DNA of 64,000 nucleotides from Siphonodentalium dalli (GCA_032622095.1 CP136069.1:70515319-70579318), one strand, 5' to 3'; shown: positions 1 through 12,065, numbered from the stretch's first letter. Notes: generated by a model not told the origin, from the sequence alone. Numbers and translations are program-made.

Positions 1-300
1 CTTTGGTCAGATCTTCATAAAATTTGTCATGGATGTTAACAATTATACGTAGATGGGAACGAGTCCTTTTGGGGTCAATTGGCCAACAAAAATGGCCACC
101 AGCAGCCATCTTGTATTTTACTCTTTGCATCACTAAATCCTTTGGCGCAGGTTAGACATTTCAATTAGCACCTTTCCTATTCCTCCATTTACTGTCAACC
201 ATTAAATTATTCCCCTACCTAAGTTGAGCTACAGTGTCATTGACACTTTCATTACATTTAGATGGGAAGTTTGAACTCAATCGAGCGAACCGTTTTCGAT
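1..300 (+). repeat. 3' end of a composite tandem repeat family
   Basis: This segment matches the last unit and terminal part of the array at 59800-60720, including the phrase around 90-115 (gccaccagcagccatcttg) and a shared end at about 219-255 containing the hairpin agtgtcattgacact. Both copies are in the same orientation. No coding capacity is visible. The window starts inside the element, so its 5' part is missing here. Confidence 0.8.
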
Positions 301-311
301 TCTATGAAGTA

Positions 312-560
312 CACACATATATATATATATATATATGTTTGTGTATATGAAGAATGCTAGTATTTAAATTTAGTTCTTTTGTGAACACGTGTGTTCAGAT
401 TTTGTTGTTTGAACACATATAAGTCTCAAAATATATAGTATAGATTTGATCTCGCGTTTGCGAAGCCTTGTGTTCGTGTATATGAAGAATGCTAGTATTT
501 AAATTTAGTTATTTTGTGAACACGTGTGTTCAGATTTTGTTGTTTGAACACATATAAGTG
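312..560. repeat. TA run and 135 bp direct duplication
   Basis: After a short TA run at 318-336, about 85 bases starting at 341 (gtgtatatgaagaatgctag) recur almost exactly at 476. The period is 135 bases. Both copies contain the symmetrical word gaacacgtgtgttc. It looks like a tandem duplication of noncoding DNA. Confidence 0.75.
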
Positions 561-800
561 TTCAAAAGCTGTTGCAGTGTTCGGAACACATCAAGCGTTC
601 ACATATTTCGAACACTCATGTTCAAAATCTGAACATGATGTGTTCAAAACTGAACGCTTATATGCATTCATAAATTGAACACATCCATGCAATTCATTGA
701 ACACATGCGTTCAAATCTGAACACCGGGGACCGTTCAGAGTAATTGAACACATCTGTTCTAAATTGAACAGTGTTCATTATCTGTTGCATTTTTGGCGTT
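540..800. repeat. GAACA/TGTTC half-site cluster
   Basis: This stretch is made of closely spaced GAACA and TGTTC words in alternating orientation, several forming short palindromes such as tgttcaaaatctgaaca. It behaves like a degenerate minisatellite just upstream of the LINE remnant. No reading frame is convincing. Confidence 0.55.
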
Positions 801-825
801 CAAATTCGAACGCTTTTATTTACAG

Positions 826-3790
826 TGTATATAAGACGAGAACAGAGACCGACGACGACAGAGGGGGCGTTACAGTTTATGTTAATGACAATTTACCATA
901 TAAAATTAGAGACGATCTCACAATTTTTAATGCTCACATATTTGAACTCTGTTCCTGGAAATATTTCCCGAAAAAAATAATTCCTACATCATCGGTTGTA
1001 TATACAGACCAAATACCGCGCCTTTAGCTGACTTAGACGTATTCCAATCGTCGATTGAAAACATATTAGGTATCGTAAACAACGAGCACAAAAAATGCTA
1101 TTTATATCGTGATTTCAATGTAGATTTATTAAAGTTCGCCACACATACTAAACTGAATTCTCAGCTACTCTAAATAATGGACAACATTTTATCAAATAAC
1201 GTTTTGAATGATAACGAATCGGGTATAATAATTATCGATGTTTCTGATCATTTGGCATGTTTCTACATGCACAGGACTAAATAACCGGCGCCACTTGTGA
1301 GCTCTACGCGTGAACGGCGAGTTTATTCACAAAAAAATATAAACTTGTTCAAACAAATTCTTACCACATCATCATTTGATGATGTATACAATTGCCAATG
1401 TCCAAACGAGCCATACAACAGATTTATTACAACGTATACCGATGCATTCCATACAGCCTTCCCAGTAACTAATACTCATATCACTAAAAGATTCATAAAA
1501 CAAAATCCATGGATCACTTCTGGAGTCTTAACGTCTTCACATACACAAAACAAACTACAAAGAACGAAACTAAAAAATCCTACCGATCTAACATAAAAAA
1601 AAACATATAATATTCTGCAACATATCTAATAGAGTCATTAGAAAGAGTAAATCGCTTTACAATAAGAATATTTTCAACGAAAACAGGGGCAACATGAAAG
1701 CCACTTGGAAAATCCTTAGAAGTATAATCGGCGAGAACAAATCATCACTCATTCCACCAAATGAATTCATCAGCAACGGCGAATGCATATCTGACCCAAA
1801 AGAGATTGCACCCCATTTCAATTCATTCTTTGTTAATATTGGACACAATATAGTCAACTTGATATCTTATACTGAAAAAATCACATGTAGATTATCTTAC
1901 TGGCCATTATCCACATATTTGTAAACTTCTCCCTACAAAGGAGCAAGAAGTAATCCTAACAGCATTCAAAATAAAACCAAAACATACTCTTGATTTAAAT
2001 AATATTCCAGCAAACATTCAAAGCGGCGAAATTTCCAGATAACATGAAACTGGTGAAAGTTATTCCAGTCTTTAAAAAGGGCGATAATTCTAATTTAAAT
2101 AATTATCGACCGATAAGTATACTTCCTATATTTCCCAAAATTATGGAAAAAATAATGGCCATCAGACTTAGAGACTTTCTTAACGACAATGATATTTTGT
2201 ATGAACACCAGTATTGATTTCTCGAAAGCATTTGACTCTATAAATCATGAAATACTTTTATCTAAACTATCTCACTATGGAATTATAGATCTTACAAACG
2301 ACTGGTTTCGACTAGTCAATAGACAACAATGTGTATGCTTTAAAAATACACTCACTGAAACAATAGATGTAAGTTGTGGAGTGCCCCAGGGGTAAATTTT
2401 AAGACCTCTTCTTTTTCTAATTTACGTTAACGATATGAAAGATGCAACCACCTCTCACTACTTTCATTTTCTGACGACACAACCCTATATACATATGGTA
2501 ATAACACACGAATTAGAAGCGTATATGCATACCGAAGTAGCAAAATTCTTTGAATGGTGTTTTGCAAATTATATACAAATAAATCCTTCAAAATGTAAAT
2601 ATATTCTCTTTCATCCTATGTACAACTCGCATAGGGGTGATAATCTATCACTTAGGATCAACAACACCGAAATTACACAGGTTGGTAACACGAGACACGA
2701 ACAATCGTTAACATATTTAGGTGTGAAATTAGATGAAAATTTGAAATTTCATCAACACATAAATCATGTGTGCCCTAGAATTGCCAGTGTAAACTATAGT
2801 CTGAATAAAATTAAGCACTTCTTACCACGCGAAGCACTGAGATCGTTATACTATGCAATAGTTCACAGTCACTTGATGAATGCTATACATATATGGGGAA
2901 ACTCGAGTAAAAGTGATAGAGTATTCAAACTTCAGAAAAAAATAAATGCGTATGATAAACAATACAAAATATAATACAGATCCGTTATTTAAAACAAATG
3001 ACATTTTGAAATTTAATGATATCTATAATCTGCATTCAAATCTCCCTGTGCATGATTGGTTTCACGACCAGTTACCAAATTCATTTGAAAATTTCTTCAC
3101 AATTTCCCAAAATGACACGCGACAAGATGGTATGCTCATATCTGGGACACCGAAAAGTGTCTTCTCGGAAAACTTACCAGAATACTATCTTCCAAAGATG
3201 TGGAATTCCCTGGACGACAAACTAAAACGTCTTCCAACACGAACAATGTTCAAAACAAATTGTCCTGATTGCAACGATGTGTAATAAGTGTATTCGTATA
3301 GCGATAACTGACATTGTATAATAAGAGAGAAGGATAAATAATACATGTTCATCATCTCCCCATCGCAGGAAATACAGGAATGTATTATTCGAATGCCTTA
3401 TTCGAATGCCTTATTCGACCCATTGGATAAGCAATTACAATGGTTCTCCACTGGCCTCATCCATATATTCATATTCCACATGCTTGTACTTTATATACCA
3501 CATCACAAACTGAGCGATGAACGGCGAACGACCAACGAATTATACTATTATTTATAAAAACAGACGTTTATATACCAATGTTTAGAGTTAACAAGACAAA
3601 ACCTAGATAAAATCAAATTATTATTACATGTATAGCTATATTAATTTTCAACGGGGACGGCAGTTAGACAACGGTTACCCTCTTGGTTATGCTGTCCCCG
3701 ATACCTCATTGAATGTTATAATATTACACTGTGTATATAATTGTATATATTATGTGAATGAGTTATAAATAATCATAGTCATAGTCATAG
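826..3790 (+). mobile_element. Decayed non-LTR retrotransposon, CR1/L2-like
   Basis: The remnant is a 5'-truncated LINE in the plus direction. About 840-1280 is the end of the apurinic-type endonuclease: GGVTVYVNDNLPYKIRDDL, then DFNVDLLKFATHTK and a degraded DVSDHL. RT follows at about 1690-2975, with NYRPISILP, the motif A region IDFSKAFDSINHEIL, CGVPQG, LIYVNDM, and TYLGVKLDENLKF. The C-terminal tail (2946-3284) is in another frame. Stops and frameshifts are frequent, so it is dead. The 3' UTR carries a GGGGAC/GTCCCC hairpin near 3653-3708 and ends in an ATAGTC microsatellite tail at 3774-3790. The CR1/L2 label is from overall motif resemblance. Confidence 0.85.
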
Positions 3791-4099
3791 TTTACATAAC
3801 ACAGAGTACTAACATGAAAACAACCTGCAATTTACGCGATATGTATGATTGGTATAAGAACAAAACTTGTCTATAATAATAATGTTCTTTCTCTTTGTGG
3901 TGGTTTTAATGGATGTGACTATTTAACAGCAATACCCACCGCCAAAGCTTATCGTATCTTTAACGTCCATGCAAGTATTCGTCCATATACATTGAACTAT
4001 GGGAGGCAAATAATGATCAACACGCTTGTCACATCGCCCCAGTCATTTATACTAGACCCGATGCTAGTATAGTCACCTAAGCATGCACACCCAGCCCAA
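3791..4099. other. Stretch without recognised gene
   Basis: No convincing gene is visible. A 75-codon open stretch at 3845-4072 has no recognisable motif. Confidence 0.4.
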
Positions 4100-4427
4100 A
4101 ATCCACAAAAATGCTTCATGTATCGACATATCTAATGTTAGTCTCACCAAATCAATCGCATATTTGAATCCAAGTCGCCACTATATTCCCATTTTTCAGC
4201 AATAATTTCAAATTAGTTTATGCATTGAAAATGAACTCAACGACACCAATGAGTATTCTGATCGTTGATTGGTTAAACTGGCATCACGCGTAATTTGTGT
4301 ACTTCAAAGTAGCTTCGTAGTTATTGTTAAATATAGGAATATAGTGGCGACTTGGATTCAAATATGCGATTGATTTGGGGAGATTAACATTACATATATC
4401 GATACATGAAGAATTTTTGTTCAAAAG
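4100..4427. mobile_element. MITE with about 80 bp terminal inverted repeats
   Basis: Bases 4112-4195 are repeated in inverted orientation at 4333-4413 with few mismatches; both arms contain tgaatccaagtcgccacta or its complement. The spacer is about 137 bases and has no ORF. Outward similarity fades near 4100 and 4427. I could not fix a target duplication. Confidence 0.75.
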
Positions 4428-5479
4428 GTGGGTTTTGTTATCGATAATTATTGACTTTGAAATGGACGATATATCTCCCCCCCCTGTGTGTCGCGGGGGG
4501 ACCCATTAGCCGGTGCTCTCTATACACATCAAATATCACACTTATTACTATTTAGTATATACAATTATCAGCACAATATTCAAACTATTTTGGTCGGAAA
4601 TTTCCAACTAATGTTGTGAAATGCTTGAAATGTCCAACTGTTGTATTTTGGGGATCCACCCCTGAGTCCTGACACACATCCCTGGTGGCAAAGTATTGCC
4701 TTGATTGAATAGGTTTATGGAAATACTTGAGAATGTTCATATATATTAACTAACTGGGCTACCTGGCGTTGTCGATGCGAGTTAGAATGTATTTGTATAT
4801 GCTTTATGTCAGTACTAAATCTACATAATAATAGCCTATACATATATACATAATAATTGACTGAATAGTTGTATGAATGAATATATGTGCTTTATCAATG
4901 CCAAAGACTAACCATTATCACTACTGCCAAGACCCCCAACATGATACAAGCAACGTCATTCTTAAACAACTCTATAGTACATCAATACAATGGATACGAT
5001 CATCGCAGTCTAGACTAGACGATGTTGGCACGGGTTCTAGCTAACCCCGACATGGGCGAAAATCTGGGCATCTCAAAGTGCCATTCCGATCGATACGTGG
5101 CAAGTTCGATAATAAATGATTAACTGTTCAAGCTCGTTGAACTAAGCAAATTGGAAGCAACGAATACTCATACTGACTCCGTGTCTCCATAAATCTTATA
5201 TACGTTTGGTGAAGTTGGCGACACTGTTTGTGTCCATTTTTCCAGCTCCCTCCCCTACTTCCCATATTTCTGACTTGATTAGTATAATTTTTTCCACTTT
5301 CGGGACTCTTCATGCCACGTCATGAGATTCCTCGTATAACTGAGAAGCGTATATATATGCATAATGCCTGTGTGACAATAACTAAGAGCAAACTGTTCTA
5401 TCAATGCACCTCCCCGATACACAATTCGTATCAAGGACAATGCGGACACTAACAATTATTGTTAGTGGCCTCGTTTTGC
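4428..5479. other. Noncoding stretch without recognised element
   Basis: I see only AT-rich sequence with short homopolymer runs (for example near 4478-4501). The minus-strand open stretch 5128-5313 has no recognisable motif or splice context. Confidence 0.35.
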
Positions 5480-5628
5480 GGTCACCGGCAATGATGTGCA
5501 CGCACACGTCCCCTGGTGCGACAACCCCACCATGAGTATCCACCTTAATACCTCAAAGTATTCAGCTGGATACTCTTGGTGAGGTTGTCGCAACAGGGGA
5601 CATGTGGGTGCTCGCCGTTATCATAAAT
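5480..5628. repeat. Imperfect palindrome (hairpin element)
   Basis: The left arm at about 5490-5540, containing gtcccctggtgcgacaacc, is complementary to the right arm at about 5568-5615, containing ggttgtcgcaacaggggac. The minus-strand open stretch at 5545-5778 overlaps this structure, so I do not treat it as a gene. Confidence 0.65.
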
Positions 5629-5820
5629 CATCGTTGAGTTGTATCCGCCAGTCACGACGGTCGGCAGGCGCCAAAAATGCCAGTTAACTAAACGACCATC
5701 GGGCATGGTACTTTTGCAGTTTGCAGTGCAATTTTGCCAGCATATGAACGCACCCTTAGCGTAACCTAGTTTTAGCATTACTTACTTACTGTTTTATGTG
5801 TACATAAATACATACATACT

Positions 5821-6310
5821 ATATGGTGGTGTGATAACGCGATGCAGATTCGCAGTCGAATTATCTAACTCTTAGATAATAGTTCATAATACTCCCTTGC
5901 AGTTCCTATAACTCAACAACCCATCGCGACAAGTATATTTCAATATGATTTCAATACGTCTTAGTACATAGTACGGATAGGAAGTATATATGCACTAAAT
6001 GCCAGGATGTAATCTATAATAGATAGCGCGGACAGTTGCATATGTACAGTAATGCCCCAAGTAATCGACTTCTTAACCACAGCAGAATTATGGGTAACTT
6101 TTCAGGATTTAGTCGGAAATATGGCTTGTTGCCATTCATCGGAAAGCTCTCGGGGAGAACTTTCCGATGAATGGCAACAAGCCATATTTCCGACTAAATC
6201 CTGAAAAGTTACCCATAATTCTGCTGTAGTTAAGGAGTCGATTACTTGGGGCATTACTGTGCGTACCATGGTGGCGTGATAACGCGAAGCGGATTGTCTA
6301 ACCCTCTGAA
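5821..6310. mobile_element. 215 bp near-perfect palindrome between direct repeats
   Basis: Bases 6046-6260 form a nearly perfect inverted repeat with about 105 bp arms and a loop of only a few bases near 6153 (ctctcggggag). The palindrome lies between imperfect direct repeats at 5821-5870 and 6267-6310, both containing gtgataacgcga. The structure resembles a foldback MITE. Two arm mismatches (near 6077 and 6228) suggest it is fairly young or conversion-maintained. Confidence 0.8.
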
Positions 6311-6827
6311 TACACGAATGATAATATTCTGGTGTAAGGCAATGGGAATTATAGCCATGGAAACAAATATCCTATAATACTCCTGAAGCTATCACAAACT
6401 ATGTTTTACATTAATACACATTATAACAAATTGTAATAAATTATATGATTGTCATATATGTATTACATATATTGATCAGTTTGTATCATGTATAAAGTGT
6501 TGCATGATGACGCAGTTCAAATATTCAAGGGAAACTTACAAACAATTCTAGTTATAATATATAATAATAATATATAGGATATTTAAGCTTGATATTAATC
6601 ATTCGAGAGCTATATGGACACTCTGAACATGGAAACTGAATTACCGTACGTGAATCACAACCCATATAAAACACCATGGTAAAGTACCTGATGATAACCC
6701 GCGCCTTTGGCGTCCATCCATGCATTTTCATGACATCACTAAAAGTATCCACATTGAAGCTGCAGTACACCATTTTTTTTCATTTTTTTTTTCATTTTTT
6801 TCATTTTAAAGTTTCATATTTTGTTCT

Positions 6828-7212
6828 GTGTCCTTTTAACATTCAACCACAGCGAGTGCCGCGTGTCCTTTTAACAGTCAACCACAATGAGTGCCTCGTG
6901 TCCTTTTAACATTCACAGAAAGTGAGTGCCTCGTGTCACTTTAACATTCAGACACCGAGAGTATCGCGTCCTTTTAACATTCACCCACCGTGATACCTCG
7001 TGTCCATTTAACATTCACACACCGAGAGTTCATCGCGTCCCTTTATCATTTACCCACCCTGAAAATACCGCGTTTTTCCTTTAACACGACGAGTGCATCG
7101 CACCCCTTTAACTTTAACATTTACACACCGAGATTGCATCGTGTCCCTTTAACATTCACCCACCGTTATACCTCGTTTCCTTTTAACATTCACACACTGT
7201 CATTGCATCGTA
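6828..7212. repeat. Degenerate tandem repeat, about 40 bp unit
   Basis: About ten variants of a unit resembling cgtgtccttttaacattcac followed by caccgagagtgcat are arranged head to tail. The open stretches over it are repeat translations. It is preceded at 6774-6803 by T-rich runs. Confidence 0.75.
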
Positions 7213-8670
7213 TGTATGTGTTTATAATAGAAATATCACGTGACACCTGCTATTTATAGGGTACCTTATTAGTTTATCCACAATTTCAATCAGATGTTTC
7301 TGAACTGAAAATCATTATATTTCACCCATATCAATATAATTCATGTACATCTGGAAATCGTGCCTGTTGGAATCTAGACATATATATACATCTCACACAA
7401 TGACCTTTGCGGCGGCGACTATATGCCGATTAGCGATAATTCAATGGATAATAGCTTTACTGCGTGATGTCCAAGGAATAATTGTCTGCCATTTACATGA
7501 CTACATGTCTTTTATTTCCATAGTTGTATCTAAATAGAGTGTTACATGTATATTATCAAGTCGAGGGCTTTATCGCTCATTATCATTAAATCGCACAATG
7601 ACTTTAACCAGTGAGAATTATCTCAATTAAACATTACCAAAGTAACCCATAATGCACGGCCAGACTGTACTGTTCGTGGTCGGGTAAATACCATCACATA
7701 ATGAACATGTACATCTACACGTTACCAAACTCGCACAAGTCACATACTTCACTCTAATGACCGTTGGTCGAATACCGCGTAAAACACGGAAATGTTAATA
7801 TAGGCCATACCGACCATATTCTCACCAATATGCCGCATGCTTTGACAAATTTGAATCATTCTCACTCGACATCAAGTTTACAAGTGTTTATGTCATCTGA
7901 GCTGTTGTGAGTGTTGCACTTTAAGATTGACCAAATGTAGAAATAGCGCAATATCCGATATTTACAAGTGTTACGACACATATTAAAGGTGGATTATGTC
8001 TTTAAATAACAAATTTGAAAAAGTTGCGGGGTATAAAATAATAATAATGAATTGACGATCCCTGTCCGGAAATGCTTCTATCAATTAATATTGATTTGAT
8101 TTCGATTATTTTATTATAAAATGAGATGATTTATTGTGACACTTTATTGGTCTATTTTTTAGAACAGACCATTCAAGTGATACCAAATATCTATAGAGAG
8201 CATTAGACTGTTCCTATGGCTACGTACCGAACGTCAAATGTCCCAGATTGATTGATTGTATTGTTTTGTTCCATAGATATATTGCGATAATGAGTCTAAT
8301 TAACGTTTAGTTTTGACAAAATTACACAATCAAATTTCGGGTCTCTGTTAACAGTAACCTTTATTGTTCGTTAGCTAAACAACCACACCTTTTTAGAACA
8401 GAAAATATTCGAAATAAAATTCATATTAATCGATAGAAGCATTTCCGGACAGGAGTCTTCGATTCATATATACTATTGTCTACTCCGATAACTATATAAT
8501 ACATGTTTACAAAGAGATAATCCACCTTTAACTGAGAATTAAATATAATATAGACTCGCGTGAAAGTACGGGGAATAATTCCAATTATAAACAATCGAAC
8601 ACTGATGGCAGTCAAATACAAATATAATCTTATGTTTCACTGACATGTTGTTGAGTCGTTTTCGGCCTAA
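7213..8670. other. Noncoding stretch
   Basis: No gene is convincing. The words ggacagg/ cctgtcc with aatgcttctatc appear inverted at about 8061-8088 and 8430-8454, suggesting an old inverted-repeat element of about 400 bases. Confidence 0.35.
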
Positions 8671-8995
8671 GGTCGGGTAGGATGGTCGGACTGAAGGCCG
8701 GGTAGGATGGTCGGACTGAAGGCCGGGTAGGATGGTCGGACTGAAGGTCGGGTAGGATGGTCGGACTGAAGGCCGGGTAGGGTGGTCGGACTGAAGGTCG
8801 GGTAGGATGGTCGGTCTGAAGGCCGGGTAGGATGGTAGGACTGAAGGCCGGGTAGGATGGTCGAACTGAAGGCCGGGTAGGATGGTCGGCCTGAAGGCCG
8901 GATAGGATGGTCGGACTGAAGGCCGGGTAGGATGGTAGTACTGAAGGCCGGGTAGGATGGTCGGACTGAAGGCCGGATATTAGTGTCGGACTGCA
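8671..8995. repeat. 25 bp minisatellite, 13 units
   Basis: Thirteen consecutive 25 bp units (ggccgggtaggatggtcgga plus ctgaa) start at 8671, 8696 and so on to 8971. Most differ from consensus by only one to three bases. Because 25 is not a multiple of three, all frames cycle through the unit; at least two minus-strand frames remain open, giving Pro-rich 25-residue periodic peptides. I regard those as translation artefacts. Confidence 0.95.
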
Positions 8996-9109
8996 TTTTT
9001 CAGGTCCCTCCACCCTTCGTGAGGTGCACCGTCATGGCGGTGCATGTCGGTGTGGCTAGCGCGGGTTGATTGGCGCTGGAGTTGGCTGGAGGCAAGGCGT
9101 AGTGGAGGT

Positions 9110-9480
9110 GTCAGGTATACTATTGAGTTCTATATGGGTCTATCTGTTTCGTCGAGTTGTAGGATGGATTTTGTCTTTTTCGTGGTGAGCAGCTGTTCGT
9201 ATTTGGAGCTCTAGGATGAGTGAGCTGTTGTCTAGTCTGGTGAGTGTTTTCTGAGGTTTCTGAGTTCTATCAGTCGTTGTTTTATCATGGGTATGTTCGC
9301 TGCGCCATGGAGGGCTTTGGTCGGTGTCCACGGTGGCTGGCGGAGGGCGGTGTGCTTTCTTCTGTATTTTCTGTAGTTTTTCGATGTAGGTCTTTGGAGC
9401 TGCTATACTATGAGGATGGCGGCACAACTTGGATTGGACGAACGAAGATCTGGTAGAGGGTGGTGAAGCTCAATTTTGAC
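9110..9480 (-). mobile_element. LINE fragment, C-terminal end of RT ORF, Jockey-like
   Basis: Read on the minus strand across several frameshifts, the sequence yields LYQIFVRPI, then SKTYIEKLQKIQKKA, then PWTPTKALHGAANIPMIKQR, then LIELRN. This is the typical downstream end of Jockey-type reverse transcriptase ORFs. Frame changes every 60-100 bases show that it is a dead scrap. It abuts the 25 bp minisatellite. Confidence 0.75.
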
Positions 9481-10260
9481 GTGAACCCGGATTAAATTTA
9501 TAATCATATGTTTTGGTGTCAGTTTTATAATTATACAAATATGCTGACAAATATGCCCAGACGAATTCTCTGACTGCTAAATTTGACCACACAATAACTT
9601 CCAAAGTTTCTATGGATTTCAGGGGGAAATTCGTTTTTTTTGTGTAAAAATTCAGAAAACATATACCCTACTCACTACATAAACCTGCAACAAAAAGCGC
9701 ATAACGTGACTGTACGAATCCAAAGTGGAGAAAATGGCAACCGGAAGTAGTAAAGTGAGCATTTTACGGCAACGTTCACCATAGGGGTAAATGGCGCTAG
9801 TTGCTCCACTACACATTATGTCCAATCATAATCAGATAATAATAATTCATATCCCGAGTTTTCAAAATGACGCCGAAAATGGCAATCTCAAGTCAACAAT
9901 TAAAGTGCTTTTTGTTTATTTTTATCGAAATCTTCAAATATCGAATAAGTGTATAGCTAACAAGTATGTATATATATAGAGGATCTCACATGAGTTTCTA
10001 TTTTATACGGAATTTATCAACCGAGTTCACTAAATTCGATTTGAGCCGAGGTTTACTGTATAAAATAGGACGAGTGTGAGATACTTTTTATCACATGATC
10101 AAATAAACGCGAAGCAATGCGAAATATCCATCGAAAACAACGATAAAAACCGCAGCGATCGCAAGTCATTTGAAGAACGATGTGACGTCATCGCACGCGC
10201 TGATATTAAACGTGTCTCTTATCGATAATTATGAAACTGCTTTTATGGGCAAATTATGTG

Positions 10261-10263
<3 letters not shown>
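9481..10263. other. Noncoding stretch with a CRE-like site
   Basis: No gene is recognised. An exact palindromic TGACGTCA lies at 10183-10190. This is the consensus cAMP-response element, but with no adjacent gene start the match may be chance. Confidence 0.3.

Positions 10264-10315
<52 letters not shown>
10264..10315. repeat. (TA)n microsatellite
   Basis: This is an uninterrupted TA run that serves as the insertion target of the following Helitron-like element. Confidence 0.95.
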
Positions 10316-10319
<4 letters not shown>

Positions 10320-10758
10320 ATATATATTTTGAAGACCTCTGTCTGTTTGTTTGTATGTTTGTATGTTTGTCATTTATACAAATCTACGATTCTCGACCGA
10401 TCGGGACCAAACTTGGTACGTGTGTGTAGTTTGACCAGGTGGTGGACGTTGGCGTATTGGCGAGCCCGTGCGGCGCCCGCTTCGCGCATGCGCAGACGAG
10501 ATCTCGGAAACGGGTGGAGCTATCGACTTGAAATTTGGTATGTGAATGTATCTTGCCCCGAATACGAATTTTATCGGGTCGCCGAGCCCGTGCGACGCCA
10601 GCTTCGCGCATGCGCAGACCAGATCTCGGAAACGGGTGGAGCTATCGACTTGAAATTTGGTATGTGAATGTATCTTGCAAGATCTCGGAAACGGGTAGAG
10701 CTATCGACTTGAAATTTGGTTTTTGAATAGGCCGGACAACGTCGGGCTCATCGGCTAG
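10316..10758 (+). mobile_element. Helitron-like nonautonomous element, copy 1
   Basis: The element starts with TC (tctcatatatattttgaaga) and ends with the stem-forming gccggacaacgtcgggc, a few bases, then CTAG and a host T. That is Helitron terminal architecture: 5' TC, 3' hairpin, CTRR, insertion between A and T. The interior carries the 122 bp tandem unit, the last one shortened. Open reading frames across it are repeat translations. No Rep/helicase is present. Confidence 0.8.
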
Positions 10759-10770
10759 TATATATATATA

Positions 10771-11378
10771 TCTCATATATATTTTGAAGACCTCTGTTTG
10801 TATGTATGTTTGTATGTTTGTCATTTATACAAATCTACGATGCTCGACCGATCGGAACGAAACTTGGTATGTGTGTGTAGTTTGACCAGGCGGTGGACGT
10901 TGTCGTATTGGCGAGCCCGTGCGGCGCCCATGCAGCGCATGCGCAGACCGGATCTCGGAAACGGGTGGAGCTATCGACTTGAAATTTGGTATGTGAATGT
11001 ATCTTGCGCCGGATACGAATTTTATCGGGTCGCCGAGCCCGTGCGACGCCAGCTTCGCGCATGCGCAGACGAGATCTCGGAAACGGGTGGAGCTATCGAC
11101 TTGAAATTTGCTATGTGAATGTATCTTGCCCCGGATGCGAATTTTATCGGGTCGCCGAGCCCGTGCGACGCCAGCTTCGCGCATGCGCAGACGAGATCCC
11201 GGAAACGGGTGGAGCTATCGACTTGAAATTTGCTATGTGAATGTATCTTGCCCCGGATACGAATTTTATCGGATCGCCGAGCCCGTGCGACGCCAGCTGG
11301 GTAGAGTCGGGCTGGGTAGAGCTATCGACTTGAAATTTGGTTTTTGAATAGCCCGGACAACGTCGGGCTCATCGGCTA

Positions 11379-11379
<1 letters not shown>
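10771..11379 (+). mobile_element. Helitron-like nonautonomous element, copy 2
   Basis: This copy has the same ends as the one at 10316: it begins tctcatatatattttgaaga and ends with hairpin gcccggacaacgtcgggc and CTAG at 11376-11379. It has one more 122 bp unit than copy 1; the unit positions are marked by gatctcgg at 10951, 11073 and 11195 (last gatcccgg). Only TA dinucleotides separate the two copies, so both inserted into the same microsatellite or were duplicated together. Confidence 0.8.

Positions 11380-11424
<45 letters not shown>
11380..11424. repeat. (TA)n microsatellite
   Basis: This is the continuation of the TA tract downstream of the second Helitron-like copy. Confidence 0.9.
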
Positions 11425-11429
<5 letters not shown>

Positions 11430-12065
11430 GCAGGTGTCACAAACCACAAACTCTCGTATCAAACCATCCAACGTCACACTCAGTGAACCAACAACCAATT
11501 GGTGTCCCCATCTACCAAACGTGTGTCCCATATCCACAACGAGTGTCCAAAGCCACCCCATCGGTACCCCAAACAATCCAATGGGTGTCGCAAACCACCA
11601 GCGAGTGACCCAAACCATAAAGCTAATATCACAAACCATCCATTGAGTTTCCAATCCTTCCAACTGGTGTCCGAAACCATCTACTAACTGGCATATCAAT
11701 ACATCCAAACTAGTCTACAAAAACCTCCATCGAATATTCAAGACCATCAAATGAGTGTTCAAAACTATCCGATGGGTTTACCAAACCATGAGACACTCGT
11801 TTGGTGGTTTGCTATATTCGATGGATGGTCTTGTACACTAGTTGAAACACATTAAATTGTGTGGGACATTCTACATGGGGTTGATTTAGACACTAGTTGG
11901 ATTTTTTAGACATTCCTGGCATGTTGGTTTGAGGCAATCGTCGTGTTGCATGGGACGACCATGGTTTGGTTATGAACACTCACTGATTTGTTCGGGACAC
12001 CCATTGGATGGTTTGGGGTTCTTAATTGATGGTTTGAGAAGCTCGTTTTGTGGCTTTGAGCCTCA
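11430..12065. repeat. Degenerate minisatellite that inverts orientation
   Basis: From 11430 to about 11790 the unit reads roughly gtgtcccaaaccatccaatg with about 30-35 bp spacing. From about 11795 to 12065 the complementary unit (cattggatggtttgggacac) is used. The whole is therefore a long, imperfect foldback made of short repeats. Frames across it are not coding. Confidence 0.75.

Noticed and set aside
5545-5778. Minus-strand Cys/Trp-containing frame of 77 residues
   Set aside because: It overlaps the palindrome at 5480-5628 and has no recognisable domain or splice context. It could still be an exon fragment, but I cannot support that.
8640-9000. Possible CRISPR-like array
   Set aside because: Units are contiguous without unique spacers, and the sequence is eukaryotic; it is a minisatellite.
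10170-11347. Several overlapping open frames of 60-165 residues on both strands
   Set aside because: They are translations of the 122 bp tandem unit inside the Helitron-like elements; 122 is not a multiple of three, so all frames cycle through the same sequence.
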